A DNA stretch of 64,000 bases from NCBI GenBank assembly GCA_018607835.1, contig JABBAS010000031.1, positions 248,918 through 312,917 on the forward strand, given 5' to 3'. Under the pieces are notes generated by a model. That model was not told where the DNA came from and searched no databases. It saw only the letters and a program-made list of their open reading frames with translations. This DNA is from Methylobacillus sp. (GTDB lineage: Bacteria; Pseudomonadota; Gammaproteobacteria; Burkholderiales; Burkholderiaceae_C). The stretch's first letter is position 1; the number at the start of each line of letters is the position of its first letter. The translations under genes and the position numbers were made by a program. Below, one piece after another: positions 28,284 through 36,279 of this stretch.

Positions 28284-28991
28284 TTAATCCTCGTCATCGG
28301 GCCTATCGTCAGCCAAGGCCTGCCCGTCAGCTGCGCCCTGACGCGCGCGCAGAGCCTGTCTAACGATTTGAAAAATATCTTTGTACGCCTTGCCTGCCTT
28401 TGCCAAGGGCATCGGGTGTTCTGCCGCCGTTTCTGGCGGCGGTGCCGTCGCGTCGGTTTGCTTATCCTTGGCTTTTTGCGCATCCTTTCGCGCTTGACGG
28501 ATCAGGCTGCGCAGGGCTTGTACGTCGGTGTCTGGGTGGGCTTCCAGCCACTTGGTTAGGGCCTCGTCGCTGGCGATGAGTTGGTCGCGCCAGTTTTCTA
28601 TGCCTTTCATGGCGGCGGCCTCTTCGGGGCTACCTTGGTGTTGTGCACGCAAGGCGGCCTCGCAGGCGACGACGTCTTCGTCGCTGAGTTGGCGCATGAG
28701 TTTCCCCACGTGCTGCAGCTGGCGGCGCTTGGCGCCGAAGTCTGTCAGGCGCTTGGCGGTGGCCAAGGACTGCACCAAGGCCTCGGGGAGGTCGAGGTCT
28801 TTCAACAAGGACGCGCGCAGGCTCATGAGGTCTTCGCCCACCGTTTGCCGGTGGTCGCTGTCCTTTTTCATGTCCGTACGCGATTTGTCGGTCGTACCTT
28901 TGAGTTCGGCCTTCAGTTCTTTGTCCAGTTCGCTACCTGCGGTAACAAAATGTCCGTGAACGAAGTAGCCTTTGCGTGGTTTTCTTGCCAT
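28284..28991 (-). CDS. darP: Ribosome-associated protein DarP/YjgA (DUF615)
   Basis: Member of the YjgA (DUF615) family, which associates with 50S precursors and promotes late ribosome assembly. The 235-residue, highly charged protein shows the DUF615 core in DLPEALVQSLATAKRLTDFGAKRRQ (abridged to its ends) and LMRQLSDEDV. A C-terminal helix (ALRSLIRQARKDAQKAK) is followed by an Ala/Pro/Asp-rich tail longer than in enterics. The start is ATG at 28991 (MARKPRKGYF); the frame is open eight codons further up. It is divergent from pmbA/tldE, the standard arrangement in proteobacteria. Confidence 0.9.
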   Translation of the reverse strand: MARKPRKGYFVHGHFVTAGSELDKELKAELKGTTDKSRTDMKKDSDHRQTVGEDLMSLRASLLKDLDLPEALVQSLATAKRLTDFGAKRRQLQHVGKLMRQLSDEDVVACEAALRAQHQGSPEEAAAMKGIENWRDQLIASDEALTKWLEAHPDTDVQALRSLIRQARKDAQKAKDKQTDATAPPPETAAEHPMPLAKAGKAYKDIFQIVRQALRARQGAADGQALADDRPDDED

Positions 28992-29072
28992 GGGGGAATC
29001 GGGTGGGTTGCGCATACAGATTGCGCTTGGCTTGTATCATAGCCTCCAGACACCTTTAAATAAGCGAGCCCC

Positions 29073-30494
29073 ATGTCCGAGAAACCGTCCAATAAAAAAA
29101 CCATGCAAGATTCCGCAGCGAAACCGGCAGGATTTCAATTCACGCCAGATGCCTTCAAGGGGCTGGTGCAAGAGACCTTGGCCAGCGCCAAGGCGATGGG
29201 CGCTGTGGATGCTGTGGCCGAGGTATCCGAGGCGTATGGCTTGAGTGTCTCGGTGCGCCAGCAAGAGTTGGAGAACGTTGAGCGCAATCGCGACAAGTCT
29301 TTGGGGGTCACTGTCTATTTGGGTCACCACCGTGGGCATGCATCCACTTCGGACTTTTCCGCCAAAGCGGTTGAAGACACCGTGCGCGCCGCCTATGACA
29401 TTGCGCGCTTTACGGCGGAAGACCCGATGGCCGGCCTACCAGATGCGCAAGACATCGTTACCGACGTGCGGGACCTGGATTTATTTCATCCGTGGAATGT
29501 GGACGCCGGTGCGGCCGCCGAACTGGCGTTGCGCTGTGAGGGTGCCGCCCTGAAAACCAGCCGACAAATTACGAACAGCGAAGGTGCCTCGGTGTCTGCC
29601 CAGCACGCACACTTTTTTGCGGCACACATGCGCGGTGGCGAGATGGACAAGCCCGGTATCTTTAGCGGTGGCTATGCGAGTTCACGCCACAGCATGGGCG
29701 TCTCCGTAATAGCCGGCAAAGGGGATGGGATGCAACGCGATGCATGGTTTACGTCTATGCGCGATGCCAATGAGCTCTCAGGTGCAACGGCGATTGGACG
29801 CTACGCGGCCCAACGCACCCTGTCGCGTCTGAACGCCCGCAAGATCAAGACCATTCAATGCCCCGTGTTATTCGAGGCCCCGCTGGCTTCGGGCTTGATT
29901 GGTAGTTTTGTGCACGCGGTGAGCGGTGGTGCCTTGTATCGCAAAACAACGTTTTTGTTGGATAGCTTGGGGCAGCAGGTCTTCCCCAAGCACGTGGATA
30001 TATTTGAAGATCCCTTTGTTCTCAAGGGCAAAGGGAGCTCGCCTTTCGACGATGAGGGTGTCACCGTTCAGGCGCGCCACGTGGTGCGTTCAGGCGTGGT
30101 CGAGGGTTATTTTTTAGGCAGTTACTCGGCGCGTAAATTGGGTATGCGCACCACGGGTCATGCTGGCGGTTCACACAATTTGGTGATGCGCAGCCGGCGC
30201 ACGCAAGCGGGTGACAACTTGGATGAAATGCTTAAAAAGCTGGGGACGGGTTTATTCGTGACTGACCTGATGGGTCAGGGCGTCAATGGCGTGACGGGTG
30301 ACTATTCACGTGGCGCATCGGGCTTTTGGGTGGAGAAGGGTGAGATTCAATTTCCCGTCCAAGAAATTACCATTGCTGGCAATTTACGCGAGATGTTCAA
30401 AGGCATACAAGCCATAGGGGCTGACGCCTACAACCACGGCGCTAAAACGGTGGGCTCTGTGCTGATTAACCGCATGAAGATCGCTGGCTCGTAA
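29073..30494 (+). CDS. pmbA: TldE/PmbA-family metalloprotease subunit
   Basis: Subunit of the TldD/TldE (PmbA) heterodimeric protease involved in microcin maturation and peptide degradation in E. coli. TldE is the non-catalytic partner. The 473-residue protein carries the family signatures SEAYGLSVSVRQQELENVERNRDKSLG (ends quoted) and LGMRTTGHAGGSHNL near residue 365. FVTDLMGQGVNGVTGDYSRGA lies close to the C-terminus. The catalytic HExxH of TldD is absent, as expected. tldD is not in this window. It is 38 bp upstream of the ABM-domain gene and divergent from darP. Confidence 0.93.
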   Translation: MSEKPSNKKTMQDSAAKPAGFQFTPDAFKGLVQETLASAKAMGAVDAVAEVSEAYGLSVSVRQQELENVERNRDKSLGVTVYLGHHRGHASTSDFSAKAVEDTVRAAYDIARFTAEDPMAGLPDAQDIVTDVRDLDLFHPWNVDAGAAAELALRCEGAALKTSRQITNSEGASVSAQHAHFFAAHMRGGEMDKPGIFSGGYASSRHSMGVSVIAGKGDGMQRDAWFTSMRDANELSGATAIGRYAAQRTLSRLNARKIKTIQCPVLFEAPLASGLIGSFVHAVSGGALYRKTTFLLDSLGQQVFPKHVDIFEDPFVLKGKGSSPFDDEGVTVQARHVVRSGVVEGYFLGSYSARKLGMRTTGHAGGSHNLVMRSRRTQAGDNLDEMLKKLGTGLFVTDLMGQGVNGVTGDYSRGASGFWVEKGEIQFPVQEITIAGNLREMFKGIQAIGADAYNHGAKTVGSVLINRMKIAGS

Positions 30495-30532
30495 GCGACC
30501 TGAACCACCACCACATTACTAAGGAGTTAAAC

Positions 30533-30835
30533 ATGATTTTGGAACTGGCAGATATCCGCATTCAGCCCGGTAAAAACGCTGAATTTGAAGCCGCCATTCA
30601 ACATGGTGTCAAAACCATCATCGCGCAGGCGGCTGGCTTTGAGGGCTGGAAAGTGAATCGCAGTATTGAGAGCCCAGACCGTTACGTGCTACAGATATTC
30701 TGGACCAAGCTAGAGGATCACACAGAGGCGTTCCGTAACGGCCCGCTGTTCCCGCAGTGGCGCGGTATTGTCGGACCGTTTTTTGCTGCCCCACCCGTGG
30801 TGGAGCATTTTGAGCTGGTCGCCAAGTCGGATTAA
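30533..30835 (+). CDS. Antibiotic-biosynthesis-monooxygenase (ABM) domain protein
   Basis: A 100-residue single ABM-fold protein (dimeric ferredoxin-like barrel). It has MILELADIRIQPGKNAEFE at the start and the AGFEGWKVNRSIESPDRY segment typical of the family. The ABM fold occurs in quinol monooxygenases, haem-degrading enzymes and proteins with no known activity. No catalytic residues can be assigned here. A good AAGGAG ribosome-binding site lies seven bases upstream of the ATG. It may be co-transcribed with pmbA and is convergent with yqeY. Function unknown. Confidence 0.78.
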   Translation: MILELADIRIQPGKNAEFEAAIQHGVKTIIAQAAGFEGWKVNRSIESPDRYVLQIFWTKLEDHTEAFRNGPLFPQWRGIVGPFFAAPPVVEHFELVAKSD

Positions 30836-30838
30836 GGC

Positions 30839-30856
30839 CGGCGCGTAGACGCGCCG
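30839..30856. repeat. GC-rich hairpin between convergent ABM and yqeY genes
   Basis: CGGCGCG, a TAGA loop, and CGCGCCG form a 7-bp perfect stem between the TAA of the ABM gene and the stop of yqeY. It may act as a two-way 3'-end structure. No T-tract follows on either strand, so classical intrinsic termination is doubtful. Confidence 0.5.
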
Positions 30857-30860
30857 TGGG

Positions 30861-31307
30861 TTAGGGGTTGAGTGCCGCCTTGACTGCAGCAGACACCTGA
30901 CCCATATCCGCTTTCCCAGCGAGTTGCTGCTTCACGGCACCCATGACCTTGCCCATGTCGCCTGGGCCGGTCGCACCCACATCGGCGACAATTTTCTTGA
31001 CGGCTTCAGCGACTTCGTCCGCGCTCATGCGTTGCGGTAAGTACATCTGTAGCACCGTGATTTCGCTCGCCTCTTTGTCAGCAAGATCTTGGCGCGCTGC
31101 TTTTTCGTAGGCGCTGATCGAGTCTTTCCGTTGCTTGATAAGTTTGTCGACCATGGCGACAACCATCACGTCGTCCACCTCGATCCGCTCGTCGACTTCT
31201 TTTTGTTTGATCGCGGCGAGTAGCAGGCGTATGGTGCCCAAGCGCTCACTGTCTTTTGCGCGCATGGCGGACTTCATGTCTTCGGTGATGTGTGCTTTCA
31301 AGCTCAT
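30861..31307 (-). CDS. yqeY: GatB/YqeY domain protein
   Basis: A 148-residue protein of the YqeY family, which resembles the C-terminal tRNA-binding domain of GatB. Recognisable segments are MSLKAHITEDMKSAMRAKD, the RLGTIRLLLAAIKQKEVDER motif, and GPGDMGKVMGAVKQQLAGKAD near the end. It often sits between rpsU and dnaG. Here it follows rpsU at 176 bp with an intrinsic terminator in between. A tRNA-related role is assumed from the family only. The start is ATG 31307; the frame is open upstream but into non-conserved sequence. Confidence 0.92.
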   Translation of the reverse strand: MSLKAHITEDMKSAMRAKDSERLGTIRLLLAAIKQKEVDERIEVDDVMVVAMVDKLIKQRKDSISAYEKAARQDLADKEASEITVLQMYLPQRMSADEVAEAVKKIVADVGATGPGDMGKVMGAVKQQLAGKADMGQVSAAVKAALNP

Positions 31308-31406
31308 AGCGTGTTCCTTGTGGGGTCGGTCGTAATCATAGGCGCAAATTTTATTGCGCAGGGGTATCGGGCGTAGGGTATGGGGTATGGCGTATCGGTA
31401 TGGGCG

Positions 31407-31443
31407 AAAAAAAAGCCCGTTGAAGCGTCCTTCAGCGGGCTTT
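31407..31443 (-). terminator. Intrinsic terminator downstream of rpsU
   Basis: An 11-bp near-perfect stem GCCCGCTGAAG/CTTCAACGGGC with a 4-nt loop is followed on the minus strand by eight T residues. This is a textbook intrinsic terminator 40 bp after the rpsU stop. yqeY downstream would then depend on read-through or its own promoter. Confidence 0.85.
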
Positions 31444-31483
31444 CTTGGTTGCCATCCCACAGTGGGCGGGCAACAAGAAGCGA

Positions 31484-31696
31484 TTAATACATCTTCTTTG
31501 GCAGCTGCATAGAGCGGATACGCTTGTAGTTGCGCTTAACAGCAGCAGACTTCTTGCGCTTGCGCTCAGTCGTTGGCTTCTCAAAAAACTCGCGTGCGCG
31601 CAAGTCTGTGAGCAGACCCAATTTTTCGATAGTACGCTTGAAGCGGCGCAGGGCAACTTCGTAGGGCTCGTTGTCTTTAACTCGAATGGTCGTCAT
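31484..31696 (-). CDS. rpsU: 30S ribosomal protein S21
   Basis: Small basic ribosomal protein of 70 residues, the expected length, needed for translation initiation. The sequence [20 protein letters not shown] and the Lys/Arg-rich C-terminal [19 protein letters not shown] are diagnostic. It starts at ATG 31696 with a GGA-containing weak ribosome-binding site. A sigma70-like promoter is visible upstream on the minus strand, and a strong intrinsic terminator follows. dnaG and rpoD, which follow rpsU in many bacteria, are not here. Confidence 0.97.
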   Translation of the reverse strand: MTTIRVKDNEPYEVALRRFKRTIEKLGLLTDLRAREFFEKPTTERKRKKSAAVKRNYKRIRSMQLPKKMY

Positions 31697-31753
31697 GACG
31701 GCAGAAATTCCAAAGGTTATGCGTTGGCGGATCAGGCTTATCAACGCGGGATT

Positions 31754-31763
31754 GCTAGCAAAG
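31754..31763 (-). repeat. Copy of CTTTGCTAGC decamer at rpsU 5' end
   Basis: On the minus strand the sequence CTTTGCTAGC begins six to seven bases after the rpsU -10 hexamer, so it would form the extreme 5' end of the rpsU mRNA. The same decamer occurs in the tandem repeats of the rpsO leader. This may be coincidence or a shared leader element. Confidence 0.4.
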
Positions 31764-31769
31764 CCGATG

Positions 31770-31800
31770 ATTATAAGCTGGTTTTTGTTAGCGAGCCCAA
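31770..31800 (-). promoter_or_regulatory. Predicted sigma70 promoter of rpsU
   Basis: A perfect TATAAT -10 lies at 31770-31775 on the minus strand, with TTGGGC at 31795-31800 as the -35 and a 19-bp spacer. The transcript would start near 31763 and give a leader of about 65 nt before the rpsU ATG. The long spacer lowers confidence in the -35. Confidence 0.55.
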
Positions 31801-31811
31801 ACGCGTTGTAT

Positions 31812-33071
31812 TCAGTGGACGGGTGGCGGTGGTGATTCCGTCTTGGCATGCAGTGCTTTGCCACATGCCACAGCACTAGACCAGGCCCATTGGAAGTTGT
31901 AACCGCCTAGCCAGCCCGTGATGTCGGTCACCTCGCCAATGAAGTAAAGCCCCCGCTGCGCTTTAGCTTGCATGGTCTTTGGGTCAAGGTGGCGGGTATC
32001 CACGCCGCCTGCGGTGACCTCTGCTTTGGCATAGCCCTCGGTCCCGCTGGGCTGCAGTCGCCAGTGCTGTAGTGACTCGGCCAAGCGGCGCATGGCCTTG
32101 TCGGGTACGTCGCTGGTGGGTCGTTCCCGCAGGGGTTTTAATTCAGGGTCATTGTCCAACCATTGGTTAGACAAACGCTGCGGTAACACGGCTGTGAGTT
32201 CGTTGACCAGCTGTTTTTTAGAGTGCGCCTTGAGCGCCAGCAAGTGGGCTTCAAGTGGCTTGTCTGGGCACAGGTTGATTTTGAGCGCGTCCTGCGACGC
32301 GTGGTAACTGGAGATTTGCAAAATGGCTGGACCGCTGAGACCCCTGTGGGTGAAAAGCAGGTCTTCGTCGAAGGCGATCTTGGACGAAGCGGTCTGTATG
32401 CGCACCGGCAAGGCCAGTCCAGCGAGGTCGGAGAAGGCTTGCCATTGCACCCCGTCAAAGGTCAGCGGGACCAGGGCGGGGCGCAGCGCCTGCAAGGGCA
32501 GGGCAAACTGCTTCGCGACTTGATAGCCCCAGTCCGTGGCGCCAATCTTGGGTATTGACAAGCCGCCCGTCGCAATCACCAGAGACGGCGCAGAGACCGC
32601 GCCCATGCTGGTGTCCAGCACGTACTGATCATCGGTGTAGCGCACGTTGTGCACCGTGGTTTCCTGGCGGTGGTCCACACCGCCATTGCGACACTCCGTG
32701 AGCAGCATGTCAATGATGCCGGCTGAGGATTGATCGCAAAAAAGCTGGCCCTTATGTTTCTCGGTATAGGTCAGTCCATGCCGTCCCATGAGTTGTATAA
32801 AGTCGGCCGGCGTGTAGGCGGCCAAGGCGTGTTTGCAAAAACGCGGGTTCTCGCTGATGAAGTGCTGCTGGGGGTTGCGCGTATCCAGGTCGATGTTGGT
32901 GAAGTTGCAACGACCGCCGCCAGAGATGCGGATTTTTTCTGCGATCTTTTTTGCGTGATCAATCAGTAAGACGCGCAGGCCGCGTTGGCCAGCCACGCTT
33001 GCACACATGAGGCCGGCGGCCCCCGCACCAACGATAATGGCGTCATAACGGGATTCTGAGGGTGTTTGCAT
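31812..33071 (-). CDS. NAD(P)/FAD-dependent oxidoreductase, YhiN/HI0933 family
   Basis: Flavoprotein of 419 residues. The dinucleotide-binding motif [20 protein letters not shown] is at the N-terminus, followed by the YhiN-specific [39 protein letters not shown] follows near residue 165. The C-terminus ends in [20 protein letters not shown], which contacts FAD. The physiological reaction of this broadly conserved family is not firmly established. It is divergent from tsaD over about 70 bp, and downstream the rpsU gene follows on the same strand after its own promoter. Confidence 0.9.
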   Translation of the reverse strand: MQTPSESRYDAIIVGAGAAGLMCASVAGQRGLRVLLIDHAKKIAEKIRISGGGRCNFTNIDLDTRNPQQHFISENPRFCKHALAAYTPADFIQLMGRHGLTYTEKHKGQLFCDQSSAGIIDMLLTECRNGGVDHRQETTVHNVRYTDDQYVLDTSMGAVSAPSLVIATGGLSIPKIGATDWGYQVAKQFALPLQALRPALVPLTFDGVQWQAFSDLAGLALPVRIQTASSKIAFDEDLLFTHRGLSGPAILQISSYHASQDALKINLCPDKPLEAHLLALKAHSKKQLVNELTAVLPQRLSNQWLDNDPELKPLRERPTSDVPDKAMRRLAESLQHWRLQPSGTEGYAKAEVTAGGVDTRHLDPKTMQAKAQRGLYFIGEVTDITGWLGGYNFQWAWSSAVACGKALHAKTESPPPPVH

Positions 33072-33143
33072 ACCCGAAAGTGTATGCGCCAGTCGCTCCC
33101 TAAACTGGTGGTTGTCAGCGTGCGCGCTAAACAGTGAGATTTC

Positions 33144-34226
33144 ATGCGATTTTTAGGTATCGAATCGTCTTGTGATGAAACAGGTGTCGCCGTCGTGCAG
33201 GCCCAAGGTGACGGTGCGCCCGTGTTACGCGGTGCGGCGCTGTATAGCCAGATTGCAATGCACCAAGCCTATGGCGGGGTCGTCCCCGAGTTGGCGAGCC
33301 GTGACCATATTCGCCGGGTGTTGCCATTGACTGCGGCAGCCCTGGCCGACGCGCAATGTGTGTTGGCCGATATGGACGCCATTGCGTACACCAAGGGCCC
33401 TGGCTTGGCGGGTGCGCTGTTGGTCGGAGCGGGTGTGGCGGTCGCTATGGCGGCGGGTTTGGGGAAGCCTGTCATTGGGGTGCACCACTTGGAGGGACAC
33501 CTGCTATCGCCCTTTCTCAGTCTGGACCCGCCGCGCTTTCCCTTCATTGCCCTGTTGGTGTCAGGGGGGCACACCCAGTTGATGCAGGTTGAGGGTGTTG
33601 GTAAGTACACACTTCTCGGTGAGACTATTGATGACGCAGCGGGTGAGGCTTTTGATAAGTCCGCAAAGGTCTTGGGGTTGGGCTACCCCGGTGGCCCCGC
33701 GTTGGCGGAACTGGCCAGCCGCGGCGACCCCGTGGCCTTTAAGCTGCCTCGGCCGTTGTTGCACAGTGGCGATTTAGATTTCTCATTTGCGGGACTCAAG
33801 ACGGCCGTCATGGTTCAGCATGGCAAGCTGGGGGCCGCGCCCAGTCCCCAGACGTTGGCAGACTTGGCCGCTAGTACCCAAGCGGCGATCGTGGAGGTAT
33901 TGGTTAAAAAGTCGCTGAATGCGCTCAAGGCATCCGGGGCGAGTCGCTTGGTGGTTGCTGGCGGGGTAGGGGCTAATCGAGCGTTGCGAGCGGCGTTGGA
34001 TGCGGCGTGTGCGGCCCGGGACGTGCGCGTACACTATCCCGAGTTGCATTTATGCACCGACAACGGTGCCATGATCGCGATGGCGGCGGCATTACGCTGG
34101 CAAGCAGGTTTGTTTGATCTGGCGAGGTCGCCTGATTACGGTTTTGAAGTGCATCCGCGTTGGCCATTAGATGCGATTGACTCGCCCCCGCCGCCGCGCC
34201 GAAAAGCAAGACCCTCCACAAACTAG
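33144..34226 (+). CDS. tsaD: tRNA N6-threonylcarbamoyladenosine transferase TsaD
   Basis: Transfers the threonylcarbamoyl group to A37 of ANN-decoding tRNAs, with TsaB/E. The 360-residue protein begins [18 protein letters not shown] and carries the metal-binding HHLEGH, with His115 and His119. VSGGHTQL, the [21 protein letters not shown] motif, and the C-terminal [12 protein letters not shown] with its conserved Asp are also present. A short Pro/Arg tail extends beyond the core. It is divergent from the YhiN gene. A substrate-binding protein gene begins 22 bp after its stop. Confidence 0.96.
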   Translation: MRFLGIESSCDETGVAVVQAQGDGAPVLRGAALYSQIAMHQAYGGVVPELASRDHIRRVLPLTAAALADAQCVLADMDAIAYTKGPGLAGALLVGAGVAVAMAAGLGKPVIGVHHLEGHLLSPFLSLDPPRFPFIALLVSGGHTQLMQVEGVGKYTLLGETIDDAAGEAFDKSAKVLGLGYPGGPALAELASRGDPVAFKLPRPLLHSGDLDFSFAGLKTAVMVQHGKLGAAPSPQTLADLAASTQAAIVEVLVKKSLNALKASGASRLVVAGGVGANRALRAALDAACAARDVRVHYPELHLCTDNGAMIAMAAALRWQAGLFDLARSPDYGFEVHPRWPLDAIDSPPPPRRKARPSTN

Positions 34227-34248
34227 ACAACCTCCTTCACGACTGCCT

Positions 34249-35685
34249 ATGACCTTCCCTACCCCGATCACCCTGCCGTTTTACTTACCCGCCCGTGTCG
34301 CTCAACCGGCGACCACCCTGACGGCTTCTAGCGGCCTAGCGCGCAGCAGATCGGTGATGTTGGCCATGGTGGTGTTGGCCTGTGGCTTGGTATACGGGTC
34401 ACCTGCACAAGCCCAGGTAAGTGACCAGACGGCTTCCCCCGCCGCCGTGGCACAGGCGCCCGCTCCTAGCGGCGTGCCAATACGAATCGCCATGATTGAA
34501 GGCTTATCTGGCCCCTTCGCCAACACGGGTGACGCCGCGTTTAGAAACTTGGCTTGGGGTGCTGAGCGCATCAACGCCCAAGGCGGTGTGGCTTGGTCTG
34601 ATGGATCGATGCGGCCCTTAGAGGTCGTGCGCTTTGACAGCAAAAGCCGCCCGGAGGAGGCACTAACCGCCTTGCGCTCTGCGGTGGACAAGGGCATACG
34701 CATCGTGACCCAAGGCAACTCTTCTGCGGTTGCTGCCGCGTTGATTGATGCCATCAATAAGCACAACGAGCGTGAGCCTGAGCGCCGTGTGGTGTTTTTA
34801 AACTATGCCGCGGTTGAGCCAGCGCTCACCAATGAGTCGTGCAGCTTTTGGCACTTTCGGTATGACGCCCACGCGCAAATGCGTCTTGCTGCCTTGATGC
34901 GCCCGTTGGCGGAAGACAAGGCACTCAAGCGCGTCTACCTCATCGGTCAAGACTATAGCTTTGGCCAAAGCGTCGTGCGTGAAGCACGGGCGCAATTGGC
35001 GGACAAGCGCCCCGACATTGCGGTGGTGGGTGCGGAGCTACACCCCATTGGTCGCGTCAAGGATTTCTTGCCCTACATCACAAAGATCAAAGCCAGCGGG
35101 GCGCAGGCCGTGATCACAGGCAACTGGGGCAACGACTTAACGTTGCTGGTGAAGGCGGCGAGAGAGGGCGGGTTTGACGGAACGTTCTACACGTTTTACG
35201 GCAACGCCTTGGGCGCGCCAACGGCCATGGGTGATGCCGGCGTTGGCAAGGTGCTGGCAATCGCAGAGTGGTTTCCCAACCAAGGCGGCGATGCCTCGGA
35301 TGCGTTTTACGCGTCTTTCCTAAAGCGGTTTCCCGATCCCTCGCAGGATTACATGCATATGCGTATGCAATGGATGATGCAGGCCCTAGGCAATGCCTTG
35401 TCAGCTATTGGCCCGCAAGCCGCGGACGAGAGCGTCGACGCCTTCGCGTTAGCCACACAGCTGGCGTCCTCGCGGTTCACGTTGGGGGGACATACGGCCT
35501 ACATGCGGGCTGAAGACCATCAGTTGCAACAGCAGTTGGCGGTTGCGCAGATGCAACGGCTAGGCGCGCCGGGCGTTCGGTTTGGCGTGGAGGGGAGTGG
35601 TTACGGTTTTGAGGTCGTGCAGATCACGACCGCCGCCGATGCCGCCATGGCAAGCCGCTGTGACATGAAGCGCCCCATTAAATAA
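34249..35685 (+). CDS. Branched-chain amino-acid ABC transporter substrate-binding protein
   Basis: Periplasmic binding protein (type 1 fold, Peripla_BP_6 group) of 478 residues. A hydrophobic signal segment MLAMVVLACGLVYG lies at residues 37-50 and is probably cleaved after AQA. About 36 residues with Arg31/Arg34 come before it, an unusually long n-region. Core motifs are AMIEGLSGPFANTGDAAFRN (ends), LIGQDYSFGQSVVREARAQL and AVITGNWGNDLTLLVKAA. No permease or ATPase gene is adjacent, so it works with a transporter encoded elsewhere or has another sensing role. The start is ATG 34249; an earlier in-frame start would overlap tsaD. Confidence 0.85.
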   Translation: MTFPTPITLPFYLPARVAQPATTLTASSGLARSRSVMLAMVVLACGLVYGSPAQAQVSDQTASPAAVAQAPAPSGVPIRIAMIEGLSGPFANTGDAAFRNLAWGAERINAQGGVAWSDGSMRPLEVVRFDSKSRPEEALTALRSAVDKGIRIVTQGNSSAVAAALIDAINKHNEREPERRVVFLNYAAVEPALTNESCSFWHFRYDAHAQMRLAALMRPLAEDKALKRVYLIGQDYSFGQSVVREARAQLADKRPDIAVVGAELHPIGRVKDFLPYITKIKASGAQAVITGNWGNDLTLLVKAAREGGFDGTFYTFYGNALGAPTAMGDAGVGKVLAIAEWFPNQGGDASDAFYASFLKRFPDPSQDYMHMRMQWMMQALGNALSAIGPQAADESVDAFALATQLASSRFTLGGHTAYMRAEDHQLQQQLAVAQMQRLGAPGVRFGVEGSGYGFEVVQITTAADAAMASRCDMKRPIK

Positions 35686-35740
35686 ATAGCTATAAAGCAT
35701 TCATATGAGTTGCTTATTGGCGTCCCGACACCCAGGGTCG

Positions 35741-35769
35741 TTGGCCGCTGCTCTTTGTTCGGGTAGAAT
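35741..35769 (+). promoter_or_regulatory. Predicted sigma70 promoter of rpsO
   Basis: TTGGCC (-35, 35741-35746), a 17-bp spacer and TAGAAT (-10, 35764-35769) form a good sigma70 promoter. Transcription would start near 35776, giving a leader of about 170 nt before rpsO. Confidence 0.65.
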
Positions 35770-35775
35770 GCTGGG

Positions 35776-35949
35776 TTACGCCGCGACAGGCGCGGGGTAA
35801 CTTTGCAAGCTTTTGCTAGCCTTTGCTGGTCTTTGCTAGCGTTTGCAAAGTCAAGTTCAAATCTAAGTTCAAATGAACGTGCACGTTACTAGTGGCTGGT
35901 AGACCCTAAGAGGGGCTGGCGACCGGTAACGCAAGTAACAGGAAAAATC
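35776..35949 (+). promoter_or_regulatory. rpsO mRNA leader, candidate S15 autoregulatory region
   Basis: The leader is long for so small a gene. It includes the five 10-bp repeats at 35801-35850. A small hairpin, CCCT/GGGG around an AAGA loop, lies at 35904-35915, followed by a GGCGACCGG stretch and a GGA ribosome-binding site. In several bacteria S15 binds its own leader to repress translation, using structures that differ widely between lineages. Autoregulation here is inferred from that knowledge; the structure is not proven. Confidence 0.45.
35801..35850 (+). repeat. Five tandem 10-bp repeats (consensus CTTTGCTAGC)
   Basis: The five units are CTTTGCAAGC, TTTTGCTAGC, CTTTGCTGGT, CTTTGCTAGC and GTTTGCAAAG, in exact 10-bp register. 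The outer units are also inverted with respect to each other (CTTTGCAA and TTGCAAAG), so the array could fold into an interrupted hairpin. It lies 25 nt downstream of the predicted rpsO transcription start. Confidence 0.85.
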
Positions 35950-36213
35950 ATGACAACTATTGTCAAAGCAGACATCGTTAAAGACAACGCCCGCAGTGCT
36001 GGCGACACGGGTAGCCCGGAAGTGCAAGTGGCTTTGTTGACCGCTCGCATCAACTACCTGACGCCTCACTTTAAAGAAAACAAAAAAGATCACCACGGTC
36101 GTCGTGGTTTGTTGCGTATGGTTAGCCGTCGCCGCAAGCTGCTTGACTACCTTAAGTCCAAGGACGCTGAGCGTTACTTGGCCTTGATTGCCAAGTTGGG
36201 TCTGCGCAAGTAA
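35950..36213 (+). CDS. rpsO: 30S ribosomal protein S15
   Basis: Primary 16S rRNA-binding protein that nucleates the platform of the 30S subunit. The product has 87 residues. The family signature is clear: [20 protein letters not shown], the conserved [14 protein letters not shown] and [10 protein letters not shown]. It starts at ATG 35950 after a GGA ribosome-binding site. It is paired with pnp, as in most proteobacteria, but separated from it by an intrinsic terminator and about 310 bp. Confidence 0.98.
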   Translation: MTTIVKADIVKDNARSAGDTGSPEVQVALLTARINYLTPHFKENKKDHHGRRGLLRMVSRRRKLLDYLKSKDAERYLALIAKLGLRK

Positions 36214-36241
36214 TGCGTAGCCGCAAGGCAAGTTAAAAATT

Positions 36242-36279
36242 AACGCCTGGTTCAGCCCCGCGCTGACCCAGGCGTTTTG
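36242..36279 (+). terminator. Intrinsic terminator between rpsO and pnp
   Basis: AACGCCTGG and CCAGGCGTT form a 9-bp stem extended by TCAGC/GCTGA, closed by a short loop and followed by TTTT. In E. coli a comparable rpsO terminator allows partial read-through into pnp. Confidence 0.85.

Noticed and set aside
34357..34400. Lipobox in the branched-chain binding protein (VLAC)
   Set aside because: The residue two before Cys does not fit the usual lipobox, and an AQA signal-peptidase I site follows shortly after.
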